A DNA stretch of 64,000 bases from Arctopsyche grandis (taxonomy: Eukaryota; Arthropoda; Insecta; Trichoptera; Hydropsychidae), in assembly GCF_051622035.1 (NCBI RefSeq), contig NC_135364.1:17235001-17299000 (forward strand). Reading direction: 5' to 3'. The position numbers and the translations under genes were made by a program. The notes below the pieces were generated by a model. That model had not been told where the DNA came from, searched no databases, and worked only from the letters and a program-made list of their open reading frames with translations. Below are positions 1 through 12,869 of this stretch, one piece after another (within the stretch, counting starts at the first letter, position 1; the number at the start of each line of letters is the position of its first letter).

Positions 1-671
1 GCAAGTCGTGTTGTATGGGTTTGTGTGGCCCAATTGAGGGCGCCGCTCGAGGGCCGGCTGATACGCGACTGTTGCCCAACAGCTCGTTCATTGTTCGCAA
101 TTTGGGACGCGACCAACATACGCTTGCTACACACATTCACATAAACGACAACTGTTCAACGTGCACGTTGAAATGTTGGTAATTAAGTGGAATTTTAGAT
201 TTTTTAAATTTTGTGTGGGAAAAATATTTTTATGGTGATTTTTGGTAGACTCGTAATGTCGGTTGTTAGGAAGGATTTTGATCATATGTACATATGAATG
301 AAAATTGGCATTAAATCAGTACATTATTTAGTTTATTTATAAAAAAGTTAAGTTTCAGTATTTGTTATATTCTTAGATGTGATTAAACAAATGATCGATT
401 TTTTTATACGTTTCATATTAAGTGTGAAAACCTACATTAATATCACTTGTATTTATATATGTACTTAACACAATGTTTTAAAATTATATATAAATAGACA
501 GATTTTTGTATATATTGTAATTTTTTGTTTTTATTTTGAGTCATATGAAATATTTTTAATTAACAATTTTAATATGAATAAAGTGATTTTTGCTGTCGGT
601 ACTAGTGAATAGCAAAAACGACTCAACTAAATCTTTTCAATAAAAAAAATGATTAAGACTATAAGACTATA
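1..671. other. Non-coding start of window
   Basis: The first 130 bases are clearly GC-richer than what follows, and the rest is AT-rich. No open frame, splice pattern or RNA gene is convincing. The GC-rich part could be the edge of an exon or a regulatory patch that continues beyond the window, but nothing in it identifies a product. Confidence 0.4.
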
Positions 672-836
672 ATGTCGATGGCTTGGTGCACAGATATTGT
701 ATGTCCATTTTTGAATTTGAAGTTTGTAGATGCTGGAATAACTCAGGTTTTTCCTTTCAACGTAATTTACCTTGAAAGGAAAAACCTAAATTATTCCAGC
801 ACTTACAATCTAAAAATTACACCAAGCCATCGATAT
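672..836. repeat. 165-bp hairpin (fold-back) element
   Basis: The segment is an imperfect inverted repeat. The outer 17 bases at 672-688 pair with 820-836 with one mismatch. An inner arm at about 726-760 pairs with 772-806, including an exact 15-base match (GGTTTTTCCTTTCAA at 746-760), around an 11-base loop. The middle of each arm is less well paired. It could be a small non-autonomous fold-back transposon or a precursor of small RNA. The open frame running through it is a by-product. Confidence 0.6.
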
Positions 837-902
837 CATCATTCACAGCCATACGCCATCAGCTACTGGATGAAGTTCTAATACGCTTCCATTCGTCTCT
901 GT

Positions 903-1035
903 TTTGACTAAAAGTCGTCAAATTTCTTCTACATTTCTTCAAAATGGGAATCTGCGTTATCGACCATTGTCAAACCTGTGTCAATACCAGAATATCAACG
1001 AAAACACAGTAGGGGGTGAGGTTTGCGAAGGGACG
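903..1035 (+). repeat. Copy of interspersed repeat 2 (body only)
   Basis: This stretch matches the body of the repeat at about 17,640-17,760 with gaps and substitutions. Shared blocks include a run around ACATTTCTTCAAA, then GGGAATC and CGTTATCGA, and a later AATATCA..GAAAACAC block. Only the other copy has a tRNA-like head, so this one is 5'-truncated. Confidence 0.5.
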
Positions 1036-4000
1036 TGAAAAAAATATGTCTTGATATGCAAAAGATACCGTAAAAACTGAAGTAATTTTTTTTTAATTTT
1101 TCGTCATTAATTACGAATATTTTGAAGGCTAAGGTACTTTAAAAGAGAATGAAAAAACTTGTTATTAAAATTTTTTTTACACATTTTGATCATAGAAATA
1201 GGAGATTAGAGTTTTTACTCTTATGTTGTACATTTCGTTGTACATATATTATGTGTATTCATATTCATGTTGAATATGTAATCATATAAACCTCACGAGG
1301 TGATTTTTAAATATCTTATTAAAGTCCTTCTCTTTTCATATGTATGTATAAAGTCGAAACTAAAATAATCACTTGGTCATTGATCGCCACGTGCCACACT
1401 TCGGCAATTACCCATAACTTTTATAATTTGTTTTCGTTGTGCTGAACATCAGGTAATTTCCAGTAGCACGTGCATATGCTTATATAGGAAAATTAGGGGT
1501 GATTCAGAATAATTTTTCAATATTTTCGATACGTCGCTCTTCCGCTTCATTCGCATAGAGATTCACGATCTCGCAAATCGGCTAACTAGAAACCCACGCA
1601 AGAAGACAAGCGTGAAAGGAGAAGACCTTGGAGGAATCGGCGGGAATGCTTACAGAGAAGAGAGAGGGACAAATGATAATTTTCAATATATCTTGTGTTT
1701 TTTAATGCACTTTTGGTCAATCGATTTCGCGACCTCGGGGTCGTCTTGACCAGCGTGGGACGATTTTTGTCGTGTTGTTAATGAAGTGTTAATCGGTGTG
1801 GCGATTTTTGTTGCGTGTCATTTTATGTATTTCGTGTTGGGCATGTGTGTGGAATCTTCAATTGAGCAATAATAATGTCGATGCCACGGTGTTGCGCAAA
1901 CGGTGAAATATTATTAACACATTCCTCGCCGGAGCGATTTAGGTTTTATCTGGCGCCTACCGTTTGTACCCACTCTATGTGCAATTCGATTGCCACTTGT
2001 CGTTAACTTTTACTCGGTTGACGCCTGGTATTTCAAGGATACGAAATGTTGAGCTTCTCGATCGTAGATGGTCATCGTCTTGGTCGCAATGACCATTTTT
2101 GACATTTTAGCGTTTTCCAAAAGAATGTCGATTTCAGTTCGGTACGACGGATTGAGTGTGAAGAAATATTGCGAACTGTAGATAATCAACATTCAATGTT
2201 TTTATATTATTAAATTTCATTGAACTAGTATCTATCTACCTGTTTCATATTATCACCATCTCGAGAAACATGTGAAGTTGCATTGGTAATGTGGGAATGA
2301 AGAAGAGGCGATGATTTTGAGAGTGACATCACATTCGTTACGGAATATTATATTAATATCGAATAGATGTTCATATCACGATTCAATTTGTAAAACTGGT
2401 CTAATTTGTCGATTTGATTTGTATTATAAAACGGTTTAATTAATTATTGAACAATCTCGATTTTTTGTAAAAAAAATACTACTATACATATCTTCATGTA
2501 TCATTAATATCAAACTTCAGTTTTCTATATAAAATGGAAAATCCGTATAAATATATTTTCCTTGATTTATATCTTCAAATGGAAGATGACGAATAACCAT
2601 ATTACGTAGTATAATAGTGGGAACTTGATTTAGAAATATTATGTAGGTATTGTGTAAGACAAATTCATTTTATTTTTGTAGACAAATATTTGTTTTATAA
2701 TGCCAATGTGTATGAAATATGGTTACTACTAAAAATATGGTTATACACATTTATATTGGCTTTTTTTAAAAAAGAAAATCCAACTTAAAATTTCAATGTC
2801 ACTGAATCAGATGTATCATCAATAGAGGTAACGACTTAACCTTGACCCTGAACTTCCACAATTGGCATTAGTCAAATGTTTTTATGCACCTTCTATAACA
2901 AAGATTTTTTTTCATTTTCTGCATGTCAGATTATATTATTTTGACATGAAATAATTTATCAATAGTACATTAGATCAACGAACCAATTGAAAGTTTTATT
3001 AAATAATATACCAGATAGAGATCTAATATACATATATGTACGTCGCACTAATCTGTCTTTGTTTACGTATTTCTGTATACTGTATACTGTATACTGAAAC
3101 AGTCACGATTGACAACAATGTTCTTTACAATTCAATGAATGATACATAATAGGAAATGTTTCATTTGGTGGTAAATTTCAACTTATTTTGCTATTTATAG
3201 GAAATTTTAGTACTTAGTGTACTTATTATAATGGGTAAAGAGATTTTTTTAATTTCAGAAGAATTTAATATTTGCTGTTATAATAAGCATGTACTCATTT
3301 TTACATTTTAGTATTCATACAATCTTATACATTTGTCAATTTTTTATTGCAAATATCAATCGTGTCTGTTTTTATGTCGATGCCATCAAAAAAGCACCAT
3401 AAAATTAATATAAACATTTTTTATTTATTGAGCTAAAACAAGTCTGTTAAATATCATTCTGAATTCTTGACCATAATTTTTATTCACAATGTAGTCGAGC
3501 GCTATAACATATTTTTCTTTTTGAATGTTTCGATTTATTGAATATTTTTTGAAAATAGTACATTATTATTTAATTAATTTTCATCTTCGTCAAGACTTAA
3601 AAAATAGTCGACTGGTGCTTATAGACAGTGGCCCCTATATAAATCTCTGTACTCTATATACAGGCTCTGTCGGTTATCGAATGAAGACAAAAGCCGTGGT
3701 TAATGCATTTTCGGAAAAGCGTACGTGCGCTCATAAATGCCCTCAATGATTTTTACTACCGTTTGCGATATTTTAAGAATAAAATAAAAGTAAAACGTTA
3801 TTTGCACACGACATTCAATGTCGAAATTCCTGCTATAAATAAGTTTTGGCCAATGAGTGCAAATATTGAAATGTGAAGCATTTAGTAAAATGAAAAACGC
3901 TTTTGTGAGTGATTCAATTTTTTTATGATATCGTATTGGATTGGCATAGAGAAACTATAATAAAAAATCATACATCAAAATGGACCACTGTTCAATTGAG

Positions 4001-7000
4001 GCCCTGAGGCCTGCTTCTTCCCCGCCTGTGCGTTAATCCGCCACTGCTTATAAAGATAATATAAAAACTTTCAGAAACATCAATTTTGAGCCTTATAGAT
4101 TTAGATATTTGATCGTTTAATGACAATATTTGATTAAGTCAAACATTCTGTAGAACAAAATGGTTCACGAACCACTGTATAAAAACCCCTGGTATACTGA
4201 TTGCACCGTCATACATAGTAAGTATTTGCATTTAAAGGCTAAGTTTCACTCGTTTATAACAGCGACAACGCTCGCATTTTCTATTTTAAATAATACATAC
4301 GTCCGATTACAATATGAAAATGGATACATTTATTTCTGCTTAAACAACATTACATACACACACATGCGTACTTCAATATTCGTTTTTTTTTTATCTCGAA
4401 ACAGCATCATTTCCTTTCGCCGCGAGCGCTCGCACACGAGGGCAATTACATATCGAGTTCCCTTGATCTATTTGAAATGTTGATGGTAATTTTTCTGATA
4501 TAATTTTAGGTATAATAAAAGTTTTTAGTTTGTGAATGTGTGTGCTGTGCAATCGGATCACGCCAACGTCTGCAGGCGCCACGATTGTTTGAGCAATTTC
4601 GTCTGTATTTTGCAATCCCGATTCTGACACGTGCCCAAAATATCTATCAACCTATCTGTTCTCTGGTCGGCCTGAAATTGTATATTCGGTGAAATTGTAT
4701 CCTGTGCGGCTCGCTCACATCTGCTATCATGCGTGAAAATGCAACATTTTCGCAATGACGCAACGACGAGCCGCATTCTATGAACGGTGAATAATTCTGC
4801 GTGCAATTTCTGAACCACTTTTTTCAATCTCGCTGATGAAAATCGTGTAATATTATCCTTTAAAATTTTCACACACCTATTTGAACCTCTTGTCGCTTAA
4901 TATTGCAACATTTAAAATATTTGAATATAAAATAAAATATTTAAAAATAAAGTGTTTTTGGTATACATGTCCAATACATATTTTTTTGATTATGGTGAGT
5001 TAATAGACATATATAGTAGAAGAAAATTAAGTTGGAGAATCATTGTAGGGTGAGTGATGCACCTAAGGCGTAACTCCATTGGTCGCTGATGATGACATAG
5101 AAGGGCTAGGTCTGATATTATTGGTCAGTGGAGCTCACATACATTCACACATTCTTCCACGATCCTCCTGCATAATTGACTTTTACTATACCTAGATATA
5201 TGTATATAGATTTAATAAGTATTTAAAACGGAAAATGCCAATTTCATTTATATAATTTTGTGTGTAGTTAAAAGTCAAGTTCTCGAGCACGTTTTTAATT
5301 GATGGTAATCCAAAATTATTCAATTAAAATAATTAAATTTAATAGTCGACATATTTGTTACGATTTGTGAAAATTATACATATCGAAGCGTACCGTGTAT
5401 ACGTAAGAGATATTGAGGGTCAAAAATAAGTGTTTCTATTGAGAATACTTGAAATGATTGCTGATAGGTTGATCCGCTCATATGTATGTAATTTACATTG
5501 TATAAAGACGACTTAGATTGAATAATAAATAAATATGTGCACGCTCGTAATAATGAGTGTTGCGATAGTGTGTGGCCTCTGTATCATAATGTTGTAAAAC
5601 GATAACAATAGATAGTTTTTATGAGTTGTGTCATTCGAACTCTTCTTTGATTTGTTACCACATCAAAAATACACAAGGGGTCTCGACTTTCAATCGTCAA
5701 CTGCATCAATGTATAATGCAATAGTAAAAAGGACATAGTTCAAAATTGAGTATGACCCAATTTCAAATGCGGCTTTTTACATTTCTACCCAATTTGAATA
5801 CTAACTTACATAGATATTGTCGTTTAAATTTTTCTGGTTTCGTTTTTTGCAAATGTTGATGTTGATGAAATACATGTACATGTCTGATAAGGATGCCAAG
5901 AGAATAATGAGCCCAATTTAGATACATATGTACATATTTCTAAATATGAATGCCTACTACCTATTGTACTGCCTATTGCAGGGGTCTTGGATTATTTTCT
6001 AAAATATATTTGTTTACAGTGGGATTACCTCTTTCTTTTTAAGTGAATTTTTTTTCTTAAATCTACAGAAAATCCAAAGACCGTTTGAATTCATAATAGT
6101 TAAGTGAATCCATTTGTGTGAAGAATACAGTCAAAATATGAAAAATATACATATGAACCCCGAAGATTTTCGTTTTTATCATATAAACACGTAAACACAA
6201 ACTAAAATTCTATGTATTGTTAACAGTTACGTTTAACTGGCGTGATTGTACCTATAGATAGCAATCATATGGTTAATCGGATTCGGTTTATCACATGATA
6301 ATCAATCATGAGGTGACTTTGGGAGCATTAGTGCCTGATAGTCATTGAGACCTCGCGCATACCAACAATGTCATGTAAGTGTAAGTTTAAACTACATATC
6401 TATTTTGAAGTGAAATGTTAGTGTAAGTGAAGAGTATTAAGTTGTAGCATGCACTATTACAAGTGCAAATGAAATTCCTATAAAAATATTGTACATATGG
6501 ATATTAAAACGTGTTGTTCTTGACAGTCTTCATATATCATGTGTTGTAATCCGATTTGGCCTAATAGCGATTTTTATTACCCACACACACTTATACAACA
6601 ATTTGAGCGTTTGAAATGCCTCTGGTTTCTCGTCATCTCGTCGAGTTTCGCTCGTCTCGCACTTCCTGCTCTTGCCGAGAAAAAGTTGTGCGAATGTGTT
6701 CAGTCAAGGCCAGTAATTGTGATTTTTTTTTGCCTACATCTTGCGGTCCATTACCAACTCGGCTGAGTATCCTCATGTACCAATGAGGATGTGGCCCACA
6801 CATTCTTGGCCTCGACAAAGTCTTTTCTTGACTCGCATCTCAGCCGAGACAGGCTGGTTTCTTTATTCAGGAAAAAAAACGAGCGCTCTATTATGTATAA
6901 CTTGCGATTAGTTCATCGGTGATAGTCTTTCGTATAGGTTTCCATTTTCCGAAGGTTTGTGCTACGTCGTTTTGACACTGAGGTAAACAAGTGTTGGGGG

Positions 7001-10000
7001 CCTTTCATTTTTGGCAGTACGCTCTTGATTCATGAGTCAACTATTGTTGATGTTTTGCCATTCTTGAGTGTAATCTTTTACGTAATATTGCTTATATTAT
7101 TTACTAGTTTGGCGATTTTTTAATCAACAGGTGGGAAAAATTGTCTTTTTTTTTAAAACATTACGTAGGCTATATATTCGATGTGTATTTCAGTTTTATC
7201 GTTTTGTACGATTATTTATCAGTGAAAGAAAACGTGACTGTATCAAAATATTAAATTTGAATATTTATTAGAAATGCCTCCTACGTAAAGACACAAATGT
7301 ATGTGCATACATATAACTAATTATTCAATATGTGTGCACCTTGCACATACGATTTTATAATAATTATTGACTTTTAATTAATAAATTGCCCAAATAAAGA
7401 TTCTTTACACATATGTATGTATGTATGTGTTATATGATGATTTTTCGTTGATTTTAGCTTTTGATTAAGTTGCATCAAATTATCGTATTCGAGTTTGATA
7501 ATGATAGCAATTAAAAATGACTTAATTACACCATAAGTATGTAATTTATGAAAAAACGTGTTAATTAATTCATTAAATCTAATACAAAAAAACTAGGAAA
7601 AGTTTCGTTAAATGAAAAATTTTATATCTTCAGATATTTTCAAGGCTTCGATAAGTATCCTTATAGTATTTCTACTGAAAAATTAGCACATACATTCATA
7701 CATATGTACATATGTGCATTATGTTTTTCCAAACCTTTTTATTTGAAGTTTGTTAATGTTTAAACTTAATCGTATCATAATATTTTCACACACTATTAAA
7801 CATATGTATATGAACACACAATGTGAGAGAAGAAGTAGTCTAACTGCTTCCATCAAGCTGTTACACAATCTCAATCTCGTAAGATTATATTAATCTAGGA
7901 AGTGATACAGCTTCTTCCAAGGTTATTGTTTTAATATTTCCATTTTGTCTACATATATACATATTTACTTGTACGTATGTACATGCATACAACTCACAAA
8001 GACATACACTTATACATCACACATAGTGAAACCACAAATGGCCAAGCTATGTATGTACATATATTAATATATCCATATATATTTATAAAATATAATATTA
8101 TGTAGTTATAATTGCCAATAAACAACCTGAAATTGCGTTCGCAGATTGAATTATTACTGTGTGTCGTGCGGCGGCAATTTCCATGCAAAGCACATTGGCC
8201 TAATCAACTGTTCGCATGATTTATCGATATATCGATACGCTTTTTCAACTGTGACTTTTCTATTCCTAAGGTAGGCTATATGTAAGGCATCGATCAAAGT
8301 CGCCATTCGATTCAGGAAATGTCAAATCTAATTATATTTAAGTTTTGCAACTTTTCCCAAAAGGTAATAATAGCCCGCCCGTTTTCCGACCACACTTTGA
8401 CTTTGACTTTTTGTTCTTCGCATGATTCGTACCCGTTGATCTATTTTTTTTTATTAAATACATATGTTAATGTGACTGGATATATACATATGTATGTAGT
8501 TCGATTTAGTATCTTCCCTGGTGCATAAATAATGTGTTGATTGATGATTGACTTCCACATTACCAAAACTGGTGGTTTGCCTTGAATTTTACCACAACGC
8601 AACACATTGAGAAAGTGCGATATGAAAGTGCACATTAGCTTATCTTTTGGTATTTGAGTTGTTGCATTTTAACCGAAGGCTGTTTTCCTCTGATGACTTC
8701 AAGGCAACGCTCTCCATTCGTACAATATTATTTTATCATATTAATATAAGAGTTGTTCAAATGCTAAACGATCGATCGCATGGGAAATATTGATGCAAAA
8801 ATTACATGTTTCTAATCATGCATTTATTTTTAATTTAAAATAAAAGAAAACGGATTGACCGTTGTTTGAACACACAATAAAATACGTTCGAGTATTTAAA
8901 ATTCGGAAAATACCAATTCTCGATTTTTCTTTCCCAGTTTATTAGTTATATTTTGCAAATCGTTTAAACGAAGATTTAACGTTTGTGTATATTTTGATAT
9001 TTGGAGGATATTTTATAGATTATAAATGCTCTTATAATACAATTTCTTAGAACTTTATGTGTTTTTCACGCCTTTGAAGTTCATCATATAATAATAAAAA
9101 ATATGCCAATAGAATTTTTGAAAAAGAAAAAAACTGAAAATTACCAACTCTTCATTGAATGCCATAAATCTTTGATTTTGTCTTGGTCTAAAAAGTGATA
9201 TATTTTGGCAATAAATCGCACTCAAAAACATTCGGAACGAAAGATGATATTTTCAAGGCAATTACCTAGATACTTATTATGTCATATTTTTTTGTATCCT
9301 ACAGTTTCGATTGAGTATACATATTTTTATATATCACATTATAATTCTTTCATTACGAAAAAGATTGTATCGGGTAAAACGTTTCTATTTATTTTTTATG
9401 AATATTGTTGAATACTACATATTTGCAATATTATATCGATGAAGTCATCATACATTGCACATGCACCGTTGAATTTAATATTAATTAATGATATCAACTC
9501 TATGCATATTCCAACACCCAAGACGCCTTAATTGATTCACGTTCGTGTCTCCACTGGCTACTATCTATTATACGACCAATTAAATGCGGTGAAATAACTC
9601 TCGTATCACCTTCAAATTACCATAAGAGAATTAATGGCGCGTCTTCAACTAGCCTCTATTGGTCAAATTAATTTTAATTTCACGCTTCAAATTTGACTCT
9701 ATGGCAGGTCTAGACGACAATGCACAATAGTGCAAATATAAAAGTGCAAAATCGACTTGCACCAGTGAGTAATTGGTTGTACGCGAAGGTGACGCACAAT
9801 ATTCAATTACGTTCGCATGATATCCCACCTGTGACGAGTGTTTGTTTACAAATCTCCAGTGTTGCCAAACGGTGGCTCGTGCGAATTCTTCTGCATTTAT
9901 TTTTTAGCTCTATCTCTTTCCTTCCGAGACAAAGCGAAGGAATTTCATACTCGTTTTATTGCGGCAGTATATTCACATACATACTCGTATGTATGAGTAT

Positions 10001-11509
10001 GTAGGGTGGTTTCTTCTATTTGTTATTTTCTAAAGAATGGGCATATGAGTTATAAAGCGTATAGATGATTTCAGATCTGGTTTTATTACGGTAGACTGGT
10101 TATCTCAGGTAACATTCAGGTAAGATTTAGGATGCAGAGAAATCATTTTATCTTTTTTTAACGTTCGTTTTTATAAACGAATCGTCGTTGCATGATGAAT
10201 ATTGGTTCTGTGCTGTCTGTTGAGTGCCACTAGTGGCACTAAATATACGTTTACATTGTAATCTATCTGCTTAGTTATTGTACAGGTATTTGCACAGACT
10301 ATACTTAAAATAACTTAATGCAGACAAGAATATGATGATTATTTTTAATTAAATTATTTAGACTAAACAACATTCTTATTTATTTTTGATGGGCGTGAAG
10401 TATGTGAAGAGTTATTAAAAGCGTACATGTATTTATTTTTATTATATTAATGGAATAATCGGTTAAGTACATATATTCAGACTTAACCGTTTTAAAGTTA
10501 GATAAAATTTTATTAGGAAACTTGCAGGTTTATTAAAAAATCTAAACTGGATCAAACTTAAAGACCTACATACATATGTAGTTCACAAATATAGGTACAA
10601 TTCTATTTGATTAATGAATTTTATTTTTTGTGGCTTTAAAACCAGAAAGTTGTTAAACCTGCGGTTTATATTTAGATATGTTTCATATTTAATGTAATCC
10701 TCAATTAAACCAACACACGATATTTCGCGTTAATATTAATAATAGATTGCCTCTTGGGAAATGTTAAATAATGTCTTTATTAAATTTGTCATATATTAAA
10801 TTATGAACTATCACGTAAACAGTACAACATAAAAAACCCTTCCCATTTTAATCAATTTAATTCCTTAAAAACACACACATACACATGATAATTAATTGAA
10901 AATGTGATACGCAATGGCGCAGGAAAATAATCTAACCACAACGAACGTTAGCGCATAGGGAAAACTATTGCGTATCATTTATCACCAGATTATATGTATG
11001 TATTATAATGTTAACACGATAAAACTATTCCTTTGTAAATTTTGCATTGCTAATTACACTGTTCGACAAATGACGATTTTTTTTTTTGGTTCAGAAACGA
11101 GATATGACTTTGCTTATAGATCTATGCCCAGTAAACTCGAATCTGGTAATAAAAAAATGTTGATTGGCTCGAGATTCTATATCTTGGTGTTGTTCGGTCG
11201 ATGTTTCAAAATCTGTCAATTTCCTTTTCAAAATGAATTTGGAATCTATAGTCGGGTTTTATCTTTCATTTGTAGTACTTTTTAGCTGTCAAATCTCTCT
11301 AAGTAGTCGTCGAAAGTACGTATTTTCACTTGGGATTTTTTCCCACTGTTAATACTATTTTATATTGAGTATTTTCTATTGAAACATATTTATTGGGATA
11401 GTTTTCTGGCCAGACTATTTTTTGTTTTCGTTTAAAAGGGTTAATTGGAAGTGTGTTGAATTTTAAATCAGTAAAATTGCGAGCTAAAAACTGAACACAT
11501 TTTTTCTAA
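1036..11509. other. Gene-poor, AT-rich interval
   Basis: I see no supportable gene here. Open frames are short, overlap on both strands and have no recognisable motif. The interval is rich in TACATATGTATGTA-like words. A few GC-richer patches (about 1,540-1,830, 4,400-4,830 and 6,600-6,860) interrupt the AT-rich background. They could be enhancers of the downstream ken gene or unannotated non-coding exons, but nothing in the sequence decides this. Confidence 0.4.
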
Positions 11510-11647
11510 TTTCGTCCACCCATCTTCCTTTCTCCCTTTTACATTCTTTTGGGTAGCATTCTAGCACTTACTTTCGTCCTACTTGAGACTCATCCATTTT
11601 CATTTCAATTTCTTCATTCTCTACATATATCCACTACCCGTGTCATA
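11510..11647 (-). mobile_element. LINE 3'-end fragment, family L1a of this window
   Basis: On the minus strand the translation contains a MTRVVDI block, like the one upstream of the KWQWVGH motif in the better-preserved copy at 57,400-57,950. It then continues in broken frames to a GGRN/WVDE-like end. This is the C-terminal end of an endonuclease/reverse-transcriptase LINE ORF. The fragment is cut by the nested hAT insertion that starts at 11,648. Confidence 0.55.
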
Positions 11648-12031
11648 CTTATCACTAGAGGTAGGATAGTCACAGTGCTATCCATTGTTCGGCAAACCTT
11701 TAACAATGCATTTACAACCTTTGAACAATACACGGCCCCCTCAGGCTCCGGTGACTAATCACCAGAGATCGACGCGACCATGCCATTTTCCGGGAAAGAG
11801 GGTTTGCCTATTGTCAATCTACAAAGCTAGAGAGCATAAAAAAGGTTCAAAATTGAAATTGACAATGGGCAAACCATATTTCCTGGAAAATTGCACGGTC
11901 GCGCCGATCTCTGCTTATCACTAGTCACCGGAGCCTGAGGGGGCCGTGTATTGTTCAAAGGTTGTAAATGCATTGTTAAAGGTTTGCCGAACAATGGATA
12001 GCACTGTGACTATCCTACCTCTACTTATCAC
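11648..12031. mobile_element. Composite palindrome of three nested hAT MITEs
   Basis: The order is: 8-bp target CTTATCAC (11,648-11,655); unit X (11,656-11,757, 102 bp, starts TAGAGGTAGGATAGTCAC and ends GGTGACTA); a 3-bp-shorter target ATCAC (11,758-11,762); unit Y (11,763-11,913, 151 bp, with inverted ends of about 56 bp starting CAGAGATCG); CTTATCAC (11,914-11,921); an inverted copy of X (11,922-12,023); and CTTATCAC (12,024-12,031). Eight-base target duplications fitting nTnnnnAn and a CAG start on unit Y are typical of hAT transposons. Unit X also occurs alone at 29,559-29,660 with its own 8-bp target duplication, so it is an independent element. No transposase is encoded. Confidence 0.8.
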
Positions 12032-12062
12032 TAGTGAGCGGATCGGAAGCGTGCCGAATTCC

Positions 12063-12231
12063 GGAAAAAGTGGTTATAATTTCGTGGATTCAAATGATAG
12101 TGAAATGCATACGCAAAATGTGGAAAATATGTGGATGCGTGTGAAAAGAAAGATGAGGCGTCAATTTGGCACAACGCGTGCCCGTTTTGATTCATATTTA
12201 GATGAATTTGTATTGAACCACAAACGAATGA
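12063..12231 (+). pseudogene. Merlin / ISXO2-type transposase fragment
   Basis: The frame reads a FVDSND segment followed by HTQNVENMW, VKRKMRR and SYLDEF. The order FVD, HTQ-x-x-E-x-x-W, K-R-x-L/M-R-R, G, YL-x-E-F is the signature of the C-terminal half of the ISXO2-like DDE transposase domain used by IS1595 and eukaryotic Merlin elements. The E of VENMW would be the last catalytic acid. The N-terminal two thirds are missing, and the frame upstream runs into the hAT composite. It is therefore a relic. The family call rests on motif order, without a search. Confidence 0.6.
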
Positions 12232-12330
12232 GTGTATATTCCATTCCAAATATGTGGAATATTTCCGTACGCTGTCCAACCGTCCGAAATTATATGCGAA
12301 CCGGGCAGTTTATATCGGAGTATTTCATCA

Positions 12331-12468
12331 GGTAAAAGTCGAGTTAATTCAGGGCACGGAAATACTAGAGTACTCGCAAAGAGCCACCAATGACAGGAAG
12401 GAGCGGGTCGACCGAGCCTCGCTTCCTAGCTTAGAGGGTCCGCCCTGTCGAGAATTCCGACTTTTACC
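12331..12468. mobile_element. Short element with 11-12 bp inverted ends
   Basis: The left end GGTAAAAGTCG is repeated in inverse at the right end (CGACTTTTACC, 12,458-12,468). Further inside, CAGGGC pairs with GCCCTG. No convincing target duplication is visible. It may be a MITE, or the 3' end of the Merlin relic just upstream. The interior is GC-rich compared with its surroundings. Confidence 0.4.
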
Positions 12469-12559
12469 TATCTTCGTATGTAGTTCTACGTTGAAATAAA
12501 TAGGGCATATCCATTAGGGGTCCAATGTTTATTTTTTTTTCGAATTTGTGAGCATTTCG

Positions 12560-12860
12560 AGTTTGAGAGGAGTGCATTCGGTGCGTGGTGCGTGATGCGT
12601 GATGCGTGAGCGTGATAGTGGTGCGTGAGTGTTGAATAGAGCACGTTGCATGGGCACTTTCAGTGTTGCGTTGGTCTATAAATAGCGAATAGCGCAACCG
12701 GCTGTTGCATAACGTTACCGTGCGCTCGCTCTCCGCGTACGGTCAATGCAAAAGAAACTCCGCACCAATCGCATTTCAAGGCCGCACCGCACGTGACCAC
12801 GCCCCCTCCACTTCTCTGTGACCTTGATTCAAGTTTCACCCCCTTCTCGCTCCGGCGTTA
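12560..12860 (+). promoter_or_regulatory. GC-rich promoter-like patch with TATA box
   Basis: A run of GCGTGATGCGTGA-type repeats at 12,588-12,630 is followed by a good TATA box (TATAAATA, 12,677-12,684). A GC-rich stretch with a CACGTG E-box and a CACGCCCCC Sp/KLF-like box lies at about 12,785-12,810. No coding exon with a clear product follows, so any transcript is unknown. It could be a distant ken promoter or an enhancer. Confidence 0.3.
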
Positions 12861-12869
12861 TGACCTGGC

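Noticed and set aside
4391..4872. Two overlapping minus-strand frames in a GC-richer patch
   Set aside because: They use different frames, lack known motifs and are not joined by plausible splice sites.
11946..12335. A 129-codon + frame taken as a gene
   Set aside because: It starts inside a hAT MITE. Only its middle (about 12,063-12,231) has transposase motifs, so it is a chance fusion with a relic.
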